Below, piece by piece: positions 42,333 through 53,148 of a stretch of DNA of 64,000 bases (within the stretch, counting starts at the first letter, position 1; every line of letters starts with the position of its first letter). This stretch comes from Paraphaeosphaeria minitans (lineage: Eukaryota; Ascomycota; Dothideomycetes; Pleosporales; Didymosphaeriaceae). The notes under the pieces are model-generated. The model made no database searches. It saw only the letters and a program-made list of their open reading frames with translations, and had not been told where the DNA came from. Where the stretch lies: the NCBI GenBank assembly GCA_015832175.1, contig WJXW01000016.1, positions 1,116,001 to 1,180,000 on the forward strand, written 5' to 3'. Position numbers and translations under genes: made by a program.

Positions 42333-44681
42333 ATTTTATCAGTAAACGCTGTTCAATGTTGGTAGGTACGACGTTTGAAGAAGGAAGGAAACTTGTACAG
42401 GCTTCCGAAACAGGCAGTCGTTAAGTCACAAGCTCTGAGTTGTGCAGCAACATTGCGAAGCTGGCAAGAGTACCCGGGTAGCTTGTGAACACAGTACAAG
42501 CGATCATCGTGTGGGGCACTTGACAGTTAACAACGGAGACGGTGACACCATCCACAGCAGCTGACAGTAAAGACTTGAATTTTTGTGGCTGTGAGATTTC
42601 GGGATGTTGTGTGTAGTTGTTGGAAAAGCTCCCTGAGTACTGGAGGTAGTGCTGCAGGTTTATACAAAGGTACTGTTATAGCCTCCTGAACAATAGCGTT
42701 GAGGCTTCCTACAACAAAGCCGCAAAGAAAAATGCCCTCCGATGCTGCTTATAAACCCAGAACAAACCAAGGGTATCTTGCCACATTATAAGATCCTTGA
42801 TAGTCAGACTAAGCTGAAGTCACTGTGTAAAGTGACGGCCCATCACTCACCCTGACATGGCTTATGAAACGCACAAAAGACGTCTATGTTCGTACTTTTT
42901 CTTATTCTTCCTTTCCCTTGTTCTATTTTCCGTTGGAACAGCTGGGAGACTATCCTTGGCAACAAGATTGTGATCCAACTCTTCTGCGATCTTGTCGTAC
43001 CATCTCAACAACACACCCCAGGCAAGCAAGAGTGCAGGCAATGGATACATGAAGTAAGCGTCTTATGGTTCTGTAATGATATGCATAGGTAGCTGGTACA
43101 TTGGTGAAAGATCCGCCGAGGCATCAAGCCATAGGACATGGGAGCACATGGCTGATACATGGGCATGATAGCGGGATCGGGCGCTAAGGCAGTAAGAGAT
43201 GTAGGTAGGGTTAGGTAGCTGACGACGCTGTTCATGCGACGAAAGTGGGCTAGACGAAGCAAAATCTTTGACAGCTGGGGTGTGGGGTGTCTTCATGGGG
43301 AAGATCATGACATCAGATGCGGCCATCACGTTGCGGAGACTGACTCGAAGGTGTACCTCAAGTAGGTACACAATGGACGACAGGGTGTTGACGCTGGATC
43401 TTCAATGCCTCAGACATGGAACGTGACACATGGCTGATCCATGTCGCACAACTTGCCAGAGCCGCTCGTGTCGCCGACGAGGGCCGGGAAGGGAAAGCAA
43501 GCAAGATGCAGCGTCTCAACGGACGATGTAGGTAGAGAAAATGTAGATGGAATGGTGAGGTAGGCCGGAGTTTCGTGGTGGTCCAATTTCCTCGGGGTGG
43601 GCTTGAAGTCGCAATCTATCTCACGAACGCCTCAGAGAAGGGAAGAGGGGCTCCGCGAGGAACAAGCTAGCGGATTGCCGTATGTGGCGTGGTGAATTCA
43701 AGGCTCCAACGCAGGGTCCCTGGCAAAGAGCCCTGATTGGCCCCCCACACGAAACGCGCCGGAAATGGCGAGCCGCTCAGCACGAGCATCGCCGTGCCAG
43801 AAGAGCGACAGTGCCATTCGCCGTGCGTTGCCCATCACCACCCAGTCCCTCGTTGCGCCCGCTTAGGTACCAGTACGCAGACGCCAGCCTTGCAGACGTC
43901 TGCGCACCGGAACCTCTCCAGTACCAGGACCTCCAGTTCCAGTACCGCCTTCCCCGATACCCCTCCAGCGCACCTTCCAGTGGCATCTCCTGCGCACCTT
44001 CCAGTCGCCCCTCCGCGCCTGCCGCTCTTCGTCCTTCACCCAGACGAATTGACCACCGGCACCCTCTCTTTCTCCTTCACCCTCTCTTTCTCCTTCACCC
44101 ACTGTCTCCTTCACACACTCTTTCTCCTTCACCCAGCCCAATTGTCCACCGACACCCACTCTTTCTCCTTCACCCAGCCCAATTGTCCCGCGGCACCCAC
44201 TCTCTTTGTGTTCACCGCGCCCCCCACAAAAGGAACACACGCAGCCGAAAGCGGGCCGCAGATACTGTTATAACCTGTCTTTGTCGTCTCTGTCCTCGGG
44301 AGCGCCCCTTCCGTTGTCGAAACATCTCAAGCATTGAGCGCCTCAGACAGCAGCCCCCGTCGCATCATGCGCCGCACGCTCGCCTAGCCGCTCCCGAACC
44401 CCGTTGCAACCGCACGCCTGCGCCTGCACCTGAGCCGGCTCTACAGCCTCGCTCAGTCTCCATCTCCATATACTCCCTCCCCTGTCGCTCATTTCTCCGC
44501 GTCAAGTGGTGTACAGCCGGCCTGTCACCACACACCACCCCAACGGCTTCCTCCGACCACCATTGCCTCCTCTCCTGAGCTCATCTGGTCTTCGATGCTG
44601 GCATAGCTCTCGCCACTCCTTGCACCACAGCTGGACTGCCCCGTTGAGCGGACATACCCCATAATAATACAAGCAGCAATC
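42333..44681. other. Intergenic; distal half is the kch1 leader/promoter
   Basis: No recognisable gene. A 298-codon ORF at 43682-44578 is low-complexity and Pro/Ser/His/Arg-rich. It covers a pyrimidine-rich region that is more likely the 5' leader and promoter of the downstream potassium transporter gene. Confidence 0.45.
44060..44205. repeat. Pyrimidine-rich imperfect tandem repeat (CTCTTTCTCCTTCACCC)
   Basis: About six imperfect copies of CTCTTTCTCCTTCACCC, two of them extended by AGCCCAATTGTCC. It lies 480-620 bp upstream of the kch1 ATG; long CT tracts are common in strongly expressed fungal promoters. Confidence 0.75.
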
Positions 44682-46697
44682 ATGGGCTGCTGCGGCGACC
44701 GCGAGAAAGGCATCGACGTCACCGAGGAGCAGAAGTGGGACTACATCACCCTCTCTGACTTCAAATCGACGTCATGTCCCACGCCCTTTTCCTACGTTTG
44801 GTTGTGGATCCTCGTCGTCATCTCAGGCGCCGTCTACGTTGCCGATGCCTTCACCGCCGTCAATCTCCTCGCTTTCGACAAATGGTCGAGCCAAGTCAAG
44901 CCCAAGATCGACTTCAACATTACAAAGTGGATCTTTGCTGTCTGCATCATCGTCTCCTACGTCTTCTTGGCCTACCGATGGATTCGCGCAATCCGTGTCA
45001 TACGCTCTGGTGGCGTCGCCGAGTGCTATCTTGAACCTCTGGCCGCCATCTTCCAGAGCATGCGAATGACCAAGGAAGGCCAAGGATGGCGCCGCTTCTT
45101 AGTCTTTGCCGAATTGACCAAGAGCAGAAAGGGTGTCGATTACATTGCCCTCTTCGTCTACTTCCAGTTCAAAGGCGCTCTGATCGTCATCCTGGCACAG
45201 GGCCCGCGCATCGCTGTCAATGCCTTGACGCTGTGGGCTGTTGTGCAAGCCCAGCTCATCCCCGAAGGAGACCACGCAACGCCCAAGGGCAAATCACCGG
45301 CCGCCCAGTTCTTCCTCAATATTGAGACGATGATCCAACAAGGAAACAAGCAAGAGACGGTCATCTACTTCACCATGCTGTTCTCATTGGTCATCTGGGT
45401 CATTGCCTTTCTGTCGCTCTTCTTTTCCGTTCTGTTTTACGTATTTTTCCTCTGGCACTATGTTCCCAAGGCCGACGGAAGCCTTACCCAGTACTGCCGC
45501 AGAAAGATCGAAAGCCGTCTCGAGCGCATTGTCAGCAAGAAGATCAAGAAGGCTCTGGAGAAGCAGGACCTGAAGCGCAAGAAGGAGGAACGGGATGCTT
45601 TGAAGAACGGGGGTGTAGAGGCACGCATGCCCACACTTCCCAAGCTTGGTGGAGTCGACGACGACACCTCGTCTATCTACTCAGGCGTCACGGGCATCAC
45701 ACGCTCAGACACCATGACCACATCAACCACGCTTCCACTGTACTCCCCCAACGCACCGTCCCGAACAAACACGATGAACACGATGAACACTACGAGAACC
45801 GTCGCTATGAAGCCATCTTTGCCATCATTATATGAGAGGCCTGGTCCCACTCGTACCGATACCCAAGGCACTACGACAAGCTTTGGTTCGAATGCTCCAC
45901 TTCTAGGTCAAGCCAGTGACATGGGAATGTCCTCCCCAGTGTCTCACCTGCCTTCGCTTGACCCACATGCCGAGTACTTCTCCGGACCACCTGGCCCTCG
46001 ACCACCACCCAGCGGCATGGCTGGAAGGCCATTCCCGCCAATGTCGCAAGGTCTCGCGTCGCCATACCCACGGCGAAACATGTTTCCGCCCGTGGATACC
46101 GGTGTCGGAGGACGAGGCCCTCCCGCGCCTCAAACCATGTCCCCTACTGGTGGTTATGGCAACCGCGGCGTATCAGCACCGCAAGGCAATGCACCCTACC
46201 CTAGCCAGAGACTAGGTGCCCTGCCACTCGGTGGGTCAACCTTTTCTCCTTACCACAACCCTGGTCCGGCCACAGGTCCAGCTTATGAGATGTCGCCAGT
46301 AGATCTCAACGCGCCCGACAACATACTGGAATATTATACTCAGGCGGACAGTCCAAACGACTACCGACCGCCCCAGCTTCCCAGTACTCTTCGTACCGGC
46401 TCACCGGCACAAATGCAGAGTGCTGGACCACCTCGGACAGGTACGGTTCCACCCCCGCGATCGGGCACTGCTCCGCCTGCGAACCCTCGCGCTGGACTGC
46501 CTGCTACATTGCAATCGGCCATTCAGCGACGCGAAGCGTCCCAGCCTCTCCCAAACCGTGACATGCCCATGCAGCAGCAGCAGCGCAGTGCTACCGCGCC
46601 TCTAGGACAACCACGATGGGCACCGCAATCTGACGGAGAGCCGATGCCCCGGAGCAACACGGCTGAACCAGCATCCCAGGGCTACCACCCCTACTAG
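44682..46697 (+). CDS. kch1: Kch1-type low-affinity potassium transporter (671 aa)
   Basis: Plasma-membrane protein of the fungal Kch1/Prm6 family, which promotes K+ influx during pheromone or ER-stress responses. ATG at 44682, one exon. Residues 1-20 (MGCCGDREKGIDVTEEQKWD) are the conserved family start; Gly2 followed by Cys3-Cys4 is a classic myristoylation/palmitoylation signal. Predicted membrane helices lie at about 38-60, 86-104, 155-190 and 230-265. The segment AYRWIRAIRVIRSGGVAECYLEPLA is conserved in the family. A basic coiled-coil segment (KIESRLERIVSKKIKKALEK) follows. The rest, from about 310, is a disordered Pro/Ser/Thr/Gly tail with polyGln (QQQQ), typical of filamentous members and longer than in yeast. 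Confidence 0.92.
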   Translation: MGCCGDREKGIDVTEEQKWDYITLSDFKSTSCPTPFSYVWLWILVVISGAVYVADAFTAVNLLAFDKWSSQVKPKIDFNITKWIFAVCIIVSYVFLAYRWIRAIRVIRSGGVAECYLEPLAAIFQSMRMTKEGQGWRRFLVFAELTKSRKGVDYIALFVYFQFKGALIVILAQGPRIAVNALTLWAVVQAQLIPEGDHATPKGKSPAAQFFLNIETMIQQGNKQETVIYFTMLFSLVIWVIAFLSLFFSVLFYVFFLWHYVPKADGSLTQYCRRKIESRLERIVSKKIKKALEKQDLKRKKEERDALKNGGVEARMPTLPKLGGVDDDTSSIYSGVTGITRSDTMTTSTTLPLYSPNAPSRTNTMNTMNTTRTVAMKPSLPSLYERPGPTRTDTQGTTTSFGSNAPLLGQASDMGMSSPVSHLPSLDPHAEYFSGPPGPRPPPSGMAGRPFPPMSQGLASPYPRRNMFPPVDTGVGGRGPPAPQTMSPTGGYGNRGVSAPQGNAPYPSQRLGALPLGGSTFSPYHNPGPATGPAYEMSPVDLNAPDNILEYYTQADSPNDYRPPQLPSTLRTGSPAQMQSAGPPRTGTVPPPRSGTAPPANPRAGLPATLQSAIQRREASQPLPNRDMPMQQQQRSATAPLGQPRWAPQSDGEPMPRSNTAEPASQGYHPY

Positions 46698-49600
46698 ACC
46701 ACATCGTTCTTTTCCTTCCATTACATCGATTGAAAGCATTGCCCTTCAACGATCGAGATACCACTACCAGCTGCCTATAATGCGGGTAATGCATTTTGTA
46801 CGCATTCCTGTGCAAGCTGCTTATCATGCGACTGTTTCTTTTTGTATGCATTTTTGTGCATTTCCTGGCGTTAGATTCTCATCCTCGATGGGAAAAACCC
46901 CCACTTCTTTACTGTAACCACTTACCTTTACATATGCTGCGACGATACCTTTTTGACGAGACGACGGGAGGTTTGGCGATTTGCTGCTACTTGTTCGAGA
47001 TACCCTTCGCCGCTGGCCTCGAGCGTTCATTCGCTTTGCCACTGGTTGGGGTGACACTTTTTTCGGTTGTGGAGAGATGGGTTGGGATTTGCTAAGGAGC
47101 GGCTCGCATGAATGGCATTCGCATGGCGAGCGAGTTATATATAAGCCTTGGAGAGCACTCAAATTCCGTGCAATTTCATGTGTTGATCAATTGCGAGTCT
47201 TTGCACGAGGTGACGCGGTGCTGCGCCTTCGTCGACCCACCTTGGCCGCGTTTGTGCGTTAGCTGTAACGACGATCTCAAAGCGCAAGATTGTGCGATTA
47301 TGTTCACTTTGTCCCCATCATACACAGGCTGCAGAGTAAGGCCTAAACTCATCGCTAAGAAATTTGAAATACACCGGTCTACTGTGGGTGGATGGATGGT
47401 ATAGCACGAGGCGAGTCCATGAGCGGAGAGCAAAGTCGGGTACATTTTCCAGCCTGACAAACGTAGCAACGGTGTCCAGTCTGCTGCCACGTGCTGAGTT
47501 TACAGGCGCGAAGCGTAGAGAAGGGTGAGCCAACACCGACGGACGAAGCAATGAGAACCGGAGGGAGCTGGCGCGCAGGCAGGCAGGCCGTACGTACCTC
47601 GCACGTCCGTGATTGTCATCAAAAGCTCCCATGTTTCCCATGCCTCGACTCGGCGCCCGAGCCGCAACGCATGGTTTCATCGACGCAGGAATGGCAAACC
47701 TAGACACGCGCAGAAGCACGTGTTTCGAACAGGCTACCTACACGGCGCATTGTAGGAACAAGGCGGACCTGAGGCGTCCTTCTACGTAGGCCTTTTCCCT
47801 AGGTATGCCGTTTTGTCTAGAGCGACATGGCCATAGCGGTAGCGATTTGCGTGGGGGTAGCGCAGTGTACGAAACAGGCAGGCGTGCTACAAGCGTGTGT
47901 AGGCAGTACGGTAAAGCATGTGTCGTGACGGACTTCCGGCGCGAGACAGCGGGAGATTTGGGCTTGGGGCGGCGGAGGGAGAGTGCATTGCATGTTTTGC
48001 TATTACGTTGGAACGGACGGAGATTGTGGTGAGCGGGAGGTTGGTCGGGACGGAGGAGCTGGGAGTGGATGGAAGTGAGGGTGAGGTGAAAGGGGCTAGG
48101 GTACCACGTGCTGCTTGGTGAGCGGTGGAGAGGGCCGTCTGAAAAGGTAGTGCTGTTCGTAGGCGGAAGATGGCGAGCCGTGTAGCTTCTCCCACCAGGT
48201 CAAGGCAATTCCTCTGGGTGGATCTGTAGGAACAGAGCGTTGTACGTACCCTCGCGGCTGCTGACGACCCAAGCCCTCGTCACAACCCACCAACAACCTC
48301 GTATACACCACCTTGAACACTGGTAAAACTTACCTTTTCAGCTGGTGACACTTCGAACATAGTGCACGCCCTCACGCCTTCAGCCTCAGCTCCGACACTT
48401 CAGAGCGAACTCCGCCAGCTGATACGCATGTTTCGAAACACCAATGCACGCCGCAGATCACCATCGCCCGTGCGACCTTGCTCGAACCAGTGTTCGCGCC
48501 AGACACAGCATCATGTCGCGGCATCCCACTGTACCCCGCGTTCAGTTGCGCAAATACCTCCTCAGTCATGTGCGGGCAGTGCGTAGATCAGACGGACACC
48601 GTTAGATTCAGTTCGTTCCTCGGTTGGGAGAGAACGTTATGATCCTTCGCAGGGCTCAAGCGAGCGAGCAAGCAAGGCTCCGAGCGATCGTCGCAGAGCC
48701 TCAGGTTTGAAACGAAGATTCATGCAAAAACAACATGTCACACAGCACCAGACAGCTGTCTGGAGACAGCTAGAGAAGGGCAAGTGCAAGCCCAACGTTG
48801 CAGCGTAGATGAGCGCGAAACTCACTCTGGACTGTACGATCGATGGCGCCATGCCCTTGTCGCCATGTGGGTGTTGGAAGCGAGCAGACTTGTGCTCAAC
48901 GCGAGTAGCATCGAAGCGATCTTCGTATACTGTGTATTCGAGTGTTGAATTGTGCGCATTCGCGTACTCAACAAGCGTAGAATGCACAGCAGTACTGGCG
49001 TGTATTCTCACGTAGGAGGGCCCTCCGCGCTCGGAGAGCAGCGCCATGGCTACAGTAAGCCGGCGGATGAATGCCCACCGCTTCGTATATGGCTCTGACC
49101 TGGCATATCCCAGCTTTCGTCGGGATGTCGGAGTCATGGCTTCTCACGTAGACTCCATCTCCCTTCACTCAGGCAACATAGTGTACTATCTCGGCTATGT
49201 GACTTCGCATCACACACAGCGTATTGCATGACATCGTGCTCCGGTTGGTCACATCCCCTCGTACCGATAGACGGCAAAAGTATGGATGTGCCGGGACATG
49301 GGTTGTTGAAGATTCGGAGAAAGGCTGACGTTTGTTGAGCGGTGGCTTCTCGGGCTTTGGGTGATCTGCAGCCGTGCCGTGCGACTTCGGTGAGATACGC
49401 TCACGGGGCTTCACCAGGCCTCGAGGATGGCGGCGCTGTCGCTCTTGCGAGACGGCACAACGGTGAACCAGCTCGGTCAACATGATCTGGTGGAGCGTAG
49501 ATGAAGGTCCAGAATGTCGCGTGCGCGACTCTCCCGCGATGGCACAACGTGCAGCCCACAATTCCAGAGACTCTAATGCAGCAGAGAAAAATTGTGACGG

Positions 49601-51173
49601 CGCATGCTGGATTTGAGGTTGCAGTTACCGCTTTGTCTGCCAGTGAGGGCGCGAGAAAAGTCTTGGACAGATTTTGTTCAAGGGCTTGCGAGATAGCGTA
49701 CCGTCTTACGTGCACACGTCGGTTCTGCTCTAAACAGTGCCCCATGGACCAACGGCGGCGCTCCACGTTTGGATCGGCCCTGCAGCGTTGTGTGGTTGTA
49801 GGCCTGGGCTCTGCTGGTATGTATGGATGTTTGTTTTGTTGTGCCTGAGCCCGACTGGATGGCCGACTACACGGTTCCTTGCAGCGACCCGCACAACGGC
49901 GCGAGTCCACGTTGCGACGGCGATGACTGGGTTCCTGGGAGGCAGGGCTGCATCTGCTCACAAATTGACGATGTAGGTAAGATGGGAAGAAAATGGCTCA
50001 CGGGCATACGGGCTGCAGCGGGCAAGAGTGGCGGGGCAAAGCAGCTGTGCGCGTCACAATCGTCGTACGCGCAACCATTCGGTGAAGGTTGCCAGAGGCC
50101 CGCAGCGCCAACATGGGCGCGAAACGAGGAAGAGGCGTCGTTGCTTCACACGCGCAAGGGTCTTATGCGAACGAGCAGAAAGGTTTGCCGAGCGCTTCGA
50201 TGCGTTGAAAGTTGAGGACGTGTTCTGGAATACGCAGCGTCCCCGCTCGTCTCGCGGCGAGCAGAAGACGGCACCCAATTGCAGTGCCAGGCTCCCCACA
50301 AAAGCGCACATCCTCATTGCGCGTCCACAGAAACCGCTGGGACGAGTGCTGCTGGTCAATCTCCACTGGCGAAAGGAGGTGGGCCTGGGACGGGCTGGTG
50401 GGCGGCGGCGCATCCACGGGTGACGGGTGACGGGTGCGTTGTGCTGTTGTTGTTGTTGCCAGCAACCACCAGCGTCGGCGAGATGACAGACGGGCGAATG
50501 CCGACCTGGCAAATGGAAGGTGCACACCTGTTGGAGACGATGCGGCGGGCGGCTGTCTTGGGTGCGCTGTGCTGTGCTGTGCTGTGCTGTGCTGTGCTGT
50601 GAGCCTGTGCTGTCCAAGACTCAAGAGTGAAACGTCCCCGGTGGAGGTCAAGCCCGCGCCGCCAGGAACGCAGCCGGCAAGTGACGCTAGATCCAGGCAC
50701 CTTATCCCATTCGCCGCACGGTAGATGACTGGAGATGACGGCGGTGATTGACGCTGTCCAAGGCAAGGCGCGTCCAAGACACGGGAGATGAGAAGCCACC
50801 GTCGCGACAAGCCGACAGGGCCCCCCAGTCCGTCTTTGTCGGGCGCGGCGCGGGCGGCCCACTCAGTGCTTACACAGACCAGCGCTCCTGAGTCCAGCCG
50901 GCGCAGCTGAGTGCGCCTCAAATCATCCTGCCTCTCGCCGCCCTCTGCTTCCCTTTCTCCCCGTTCCCGACGAGGTTCTTATTGTGACCTAGTCCCCTCG
51001 TTTTGCCAACCCAACACTCGCGCGTTCACTCATTCACGCCGCAGTCCACCCATTCACCCCAGTCACTCTTTGAAGTCGCACGCACATATCTCGCCGACAG
51101 ACACCACCACGACTTGACGACCACACAACACACCACATACATCAAGACACCGAGACACCAACCCCCCGTCAAC
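46698..51173. other. 4.5-kb stretch without a recognisable gene
   Basis: Normal base composition. The numerous ORFs up to about 250 codons overlap each other on both strands and lack domains. It includes the kch1 3' UTR (to about 47000) and the pyrimidine-rich leader of the Asp f 4-like gene (from about 50900). I cannot exclude a multi-exon hypothetical or non-coding RNA gene. Confidence 0.4.
50565..50603. repeat. Pentamer microsatellite (CTGTG)n, about seven copies
   Basis: Uninterrupted CTGTG/TGTGC array. Confidence 0.9.
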
Positions 51174-52252
51174 ATGCGCTACCAATCTGCTTTGGCGCTG
51201 GGCGCCCTCGCCGCCGGACAGGCTGCCGCCTCCAACCACGGCCATGCCGGCTTCCACAAGCGACAGTGAGTGACTCGTCCGTCGTGGCTACGTGCCCGCG
51301 CATACTGACACCCTCCAGCGAAGTCAAGGCTCGTGGCGCCGACGCCGTCAACTGGGACAACGTTGCCTACGACCTCAGCGCCGTTGACTGGAGCAAGGTC
51401 GACTACGGCAACGGTGCCGCTTCCACACCCGTCGCCTCTACCCCTGCTGCTGAGACGCCCGCCTCTTCCCAGCCCGAGGTCGTTTCCACTCCTGCGTCTG
51501 AGCCAAAGCCTACCAGCGCCGCCGCTGAGACTCCTTCGTCCACAAAGGCCGCTGCCCCTGCCGAGACGTCTTCTTCCTCCGACCCTGTTGGAGAGCTCAT
51601 CGGCGACATCCTCAGCGGTATCGAGAGCTTCGCTACCAAGCTCGGAGCCAAGCTCGGTGTAAACTCCAAGACCGAGAACGGCCAGATCTGGATTGGCGGC
51701 GACGGCAAGCACTCTGCCACTTTCACCAACAGCGCTGACAAGGACGCCATGGTCTGGTGCTGGGGCAAGTCCACCATGTGGATCAACGCCAACCAGCCCC
51801 TCATCTCCATCAAGCTCGCCGCCGGCGAGACCCAGAAGCTCTCCGTTGCGGACGGCTTCTCCGGCGGATGCGGTGCGTCCTTCGAAGACTCTGACCTTTT
51901 CATGGGTCTCCTGAACGAGTCCATCCTCGAGTTCACCTTCGGCTCTGGCGCCAACGGCTGCTTCGACATCTCCCGCGAGATCAACATGAAGGGTATCCAA
52001 CTCACTGCCAAGGGCGCCAAGTGCACCAGCGGTCTCGAAGGAGGCTCCCTGGCCTGCACCTTCGTCTGCACCGACTCCAGCGCTACCCGCTGCGGTGCGG
52101 GTGGTGGTGATTTCGCCATCGATGTGGGTTCCTCGACCGAGGGACCCTGCATGGTCGGCAAAGACCCCTTCACCGGTGACGCCTCCGGTGGATGCCAGAT
52201 GGCCGACGACGGTGAGCACCTCGAGGTCACCATCCACGCCACTCGATGGTAA
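51174..52252 (+). CDS. Asp f 4-like secreted cell-surface protein (341 aa, 2 exons)
   Basis: Exons 51174-51265 and 51319-52252, with a 53-nt intron (GTGAGT..TCCAG). A signal peptide (MRYQSALALGALAAGQAAA) is followed by a KR site that fits Kex2 processing (HKR/HEVKARG). Next come GADAVNWDNVAYDLSAVDWSKVDY and a Ser/Thr/Pro-rich linker of about 75 residues. The C-terminal domain runs from about 155: GQIWIGGDGKHSATFTN, a WGKSTMWINANQPLISI segment, FTFG, CFDISREINMKG and paired Cys (CTFVC). This is the pattern of the Aspergillus Asp f 4 allergen family of secreted/wall proteins, whose biochemical role is not established. Family naming is from recalled motifs. Codon use is strongly biased (C-ending), suggesting high expression. 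Confidence 0.75.
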
Positions 52253-53148
52253 TCCCGTCGCCTGTGTGTAGTCTTTGCTGTTGGTTTGTTCGTCTTTTTT
52301 GTATCATGCTGCTCTTTCTTGAGATACCCCTGCGCAAAATTGTTTGGGTATCTCTTAAGAAACACGTTAGGATACAGGCTCTCTTCTGTACTATCCTTCT
52401 GTTATATTTTGCACATCACTGTATATTTGTTTAACTGTCACGGAATGTTAGTACCGAAACATGAAAACCGAAAACCATCTGCGTGTCTACCTGGTCGTGA
52501 CTTCTCGCGCATCCTTCGGTGAGGTCCTGTTATGCCGATGAGACATTCGTCGAACCGGCCATATGCGCACTCCATCTCTAATCCACTGATTCGCAGGTCA
52601 TCTGTGGCCTTCGTCTCTATACTCTTCGTTCGACCGCTCCGGTAGGTAGCAGATGCTCGCATGACCGTGGCTTGTCCATGTCGTTGGTGTCCTGCGGCTC
52701 TGCAAGTACCGCTGTAGGCCGCTGAGGCGAATCTCCAAAAGAGGAGCCGTTTTCAGGGCAAAGTGGAGGATCATAATGTGGGTGAGAATGTGCGAGAGAG
52801 CGCAAGTCGGCAGGTGGAGGCGTGTCGCTTTCTTCGGAACCGTGGAATTTAGCAGGTACGACCAACCACACGCAACGCACATCACATCGGTGTATTCGAG
52901 AGCTACGTATGTATCGCTGGGGCCTGATTTCGTCACAAATCCTTCAAGGTATCACCAGTTTCTATAGCACATTTACGTTCATTTCAGTCTTCCATTGAGA
53001 TAGATTCCTAAAGAAACAGCATGAGTACTCCACATAACACCCGAGGCGTCTATACAAGACGACCGCTGTAAGTTTGCTATTCGTACACGGCCAGAGCCGA
53101 AAGCTAGCTCCTTCGCCGCAAATCATGCATGTATCAAACTTTTATCAT
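52253..53148. other. Convergent 3' flanks, no gene seen
   Basis: Lies between the stop codons of the Asp f 4-like gene and BiP. It should hold both 3' UTRs. No supported ORF. Confidence 0.5.

Noticed and set aside
43682..44578. 298-codon Pro/Ser/His-rich ORF upstream of kch1
   Set aside because: Low complexity, driven by pyrimidine-rich repeats. A second frame is open over much of the same stretch. Better explained as promoter and leader.
50163..50921. 252-codon minus-strand ORF
   Set aside because: Overlaps other open frames and a CTGTG microsatellite, with no domain and no conserved pattern.
51179..52237. 352-codon minus-strand ORF opposite the Asp f 4-like gene
   Set aside because: Antisense shadow of a C-ending-biased gene. 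The spliced plus-strand model has a signal peptide and family motifs.
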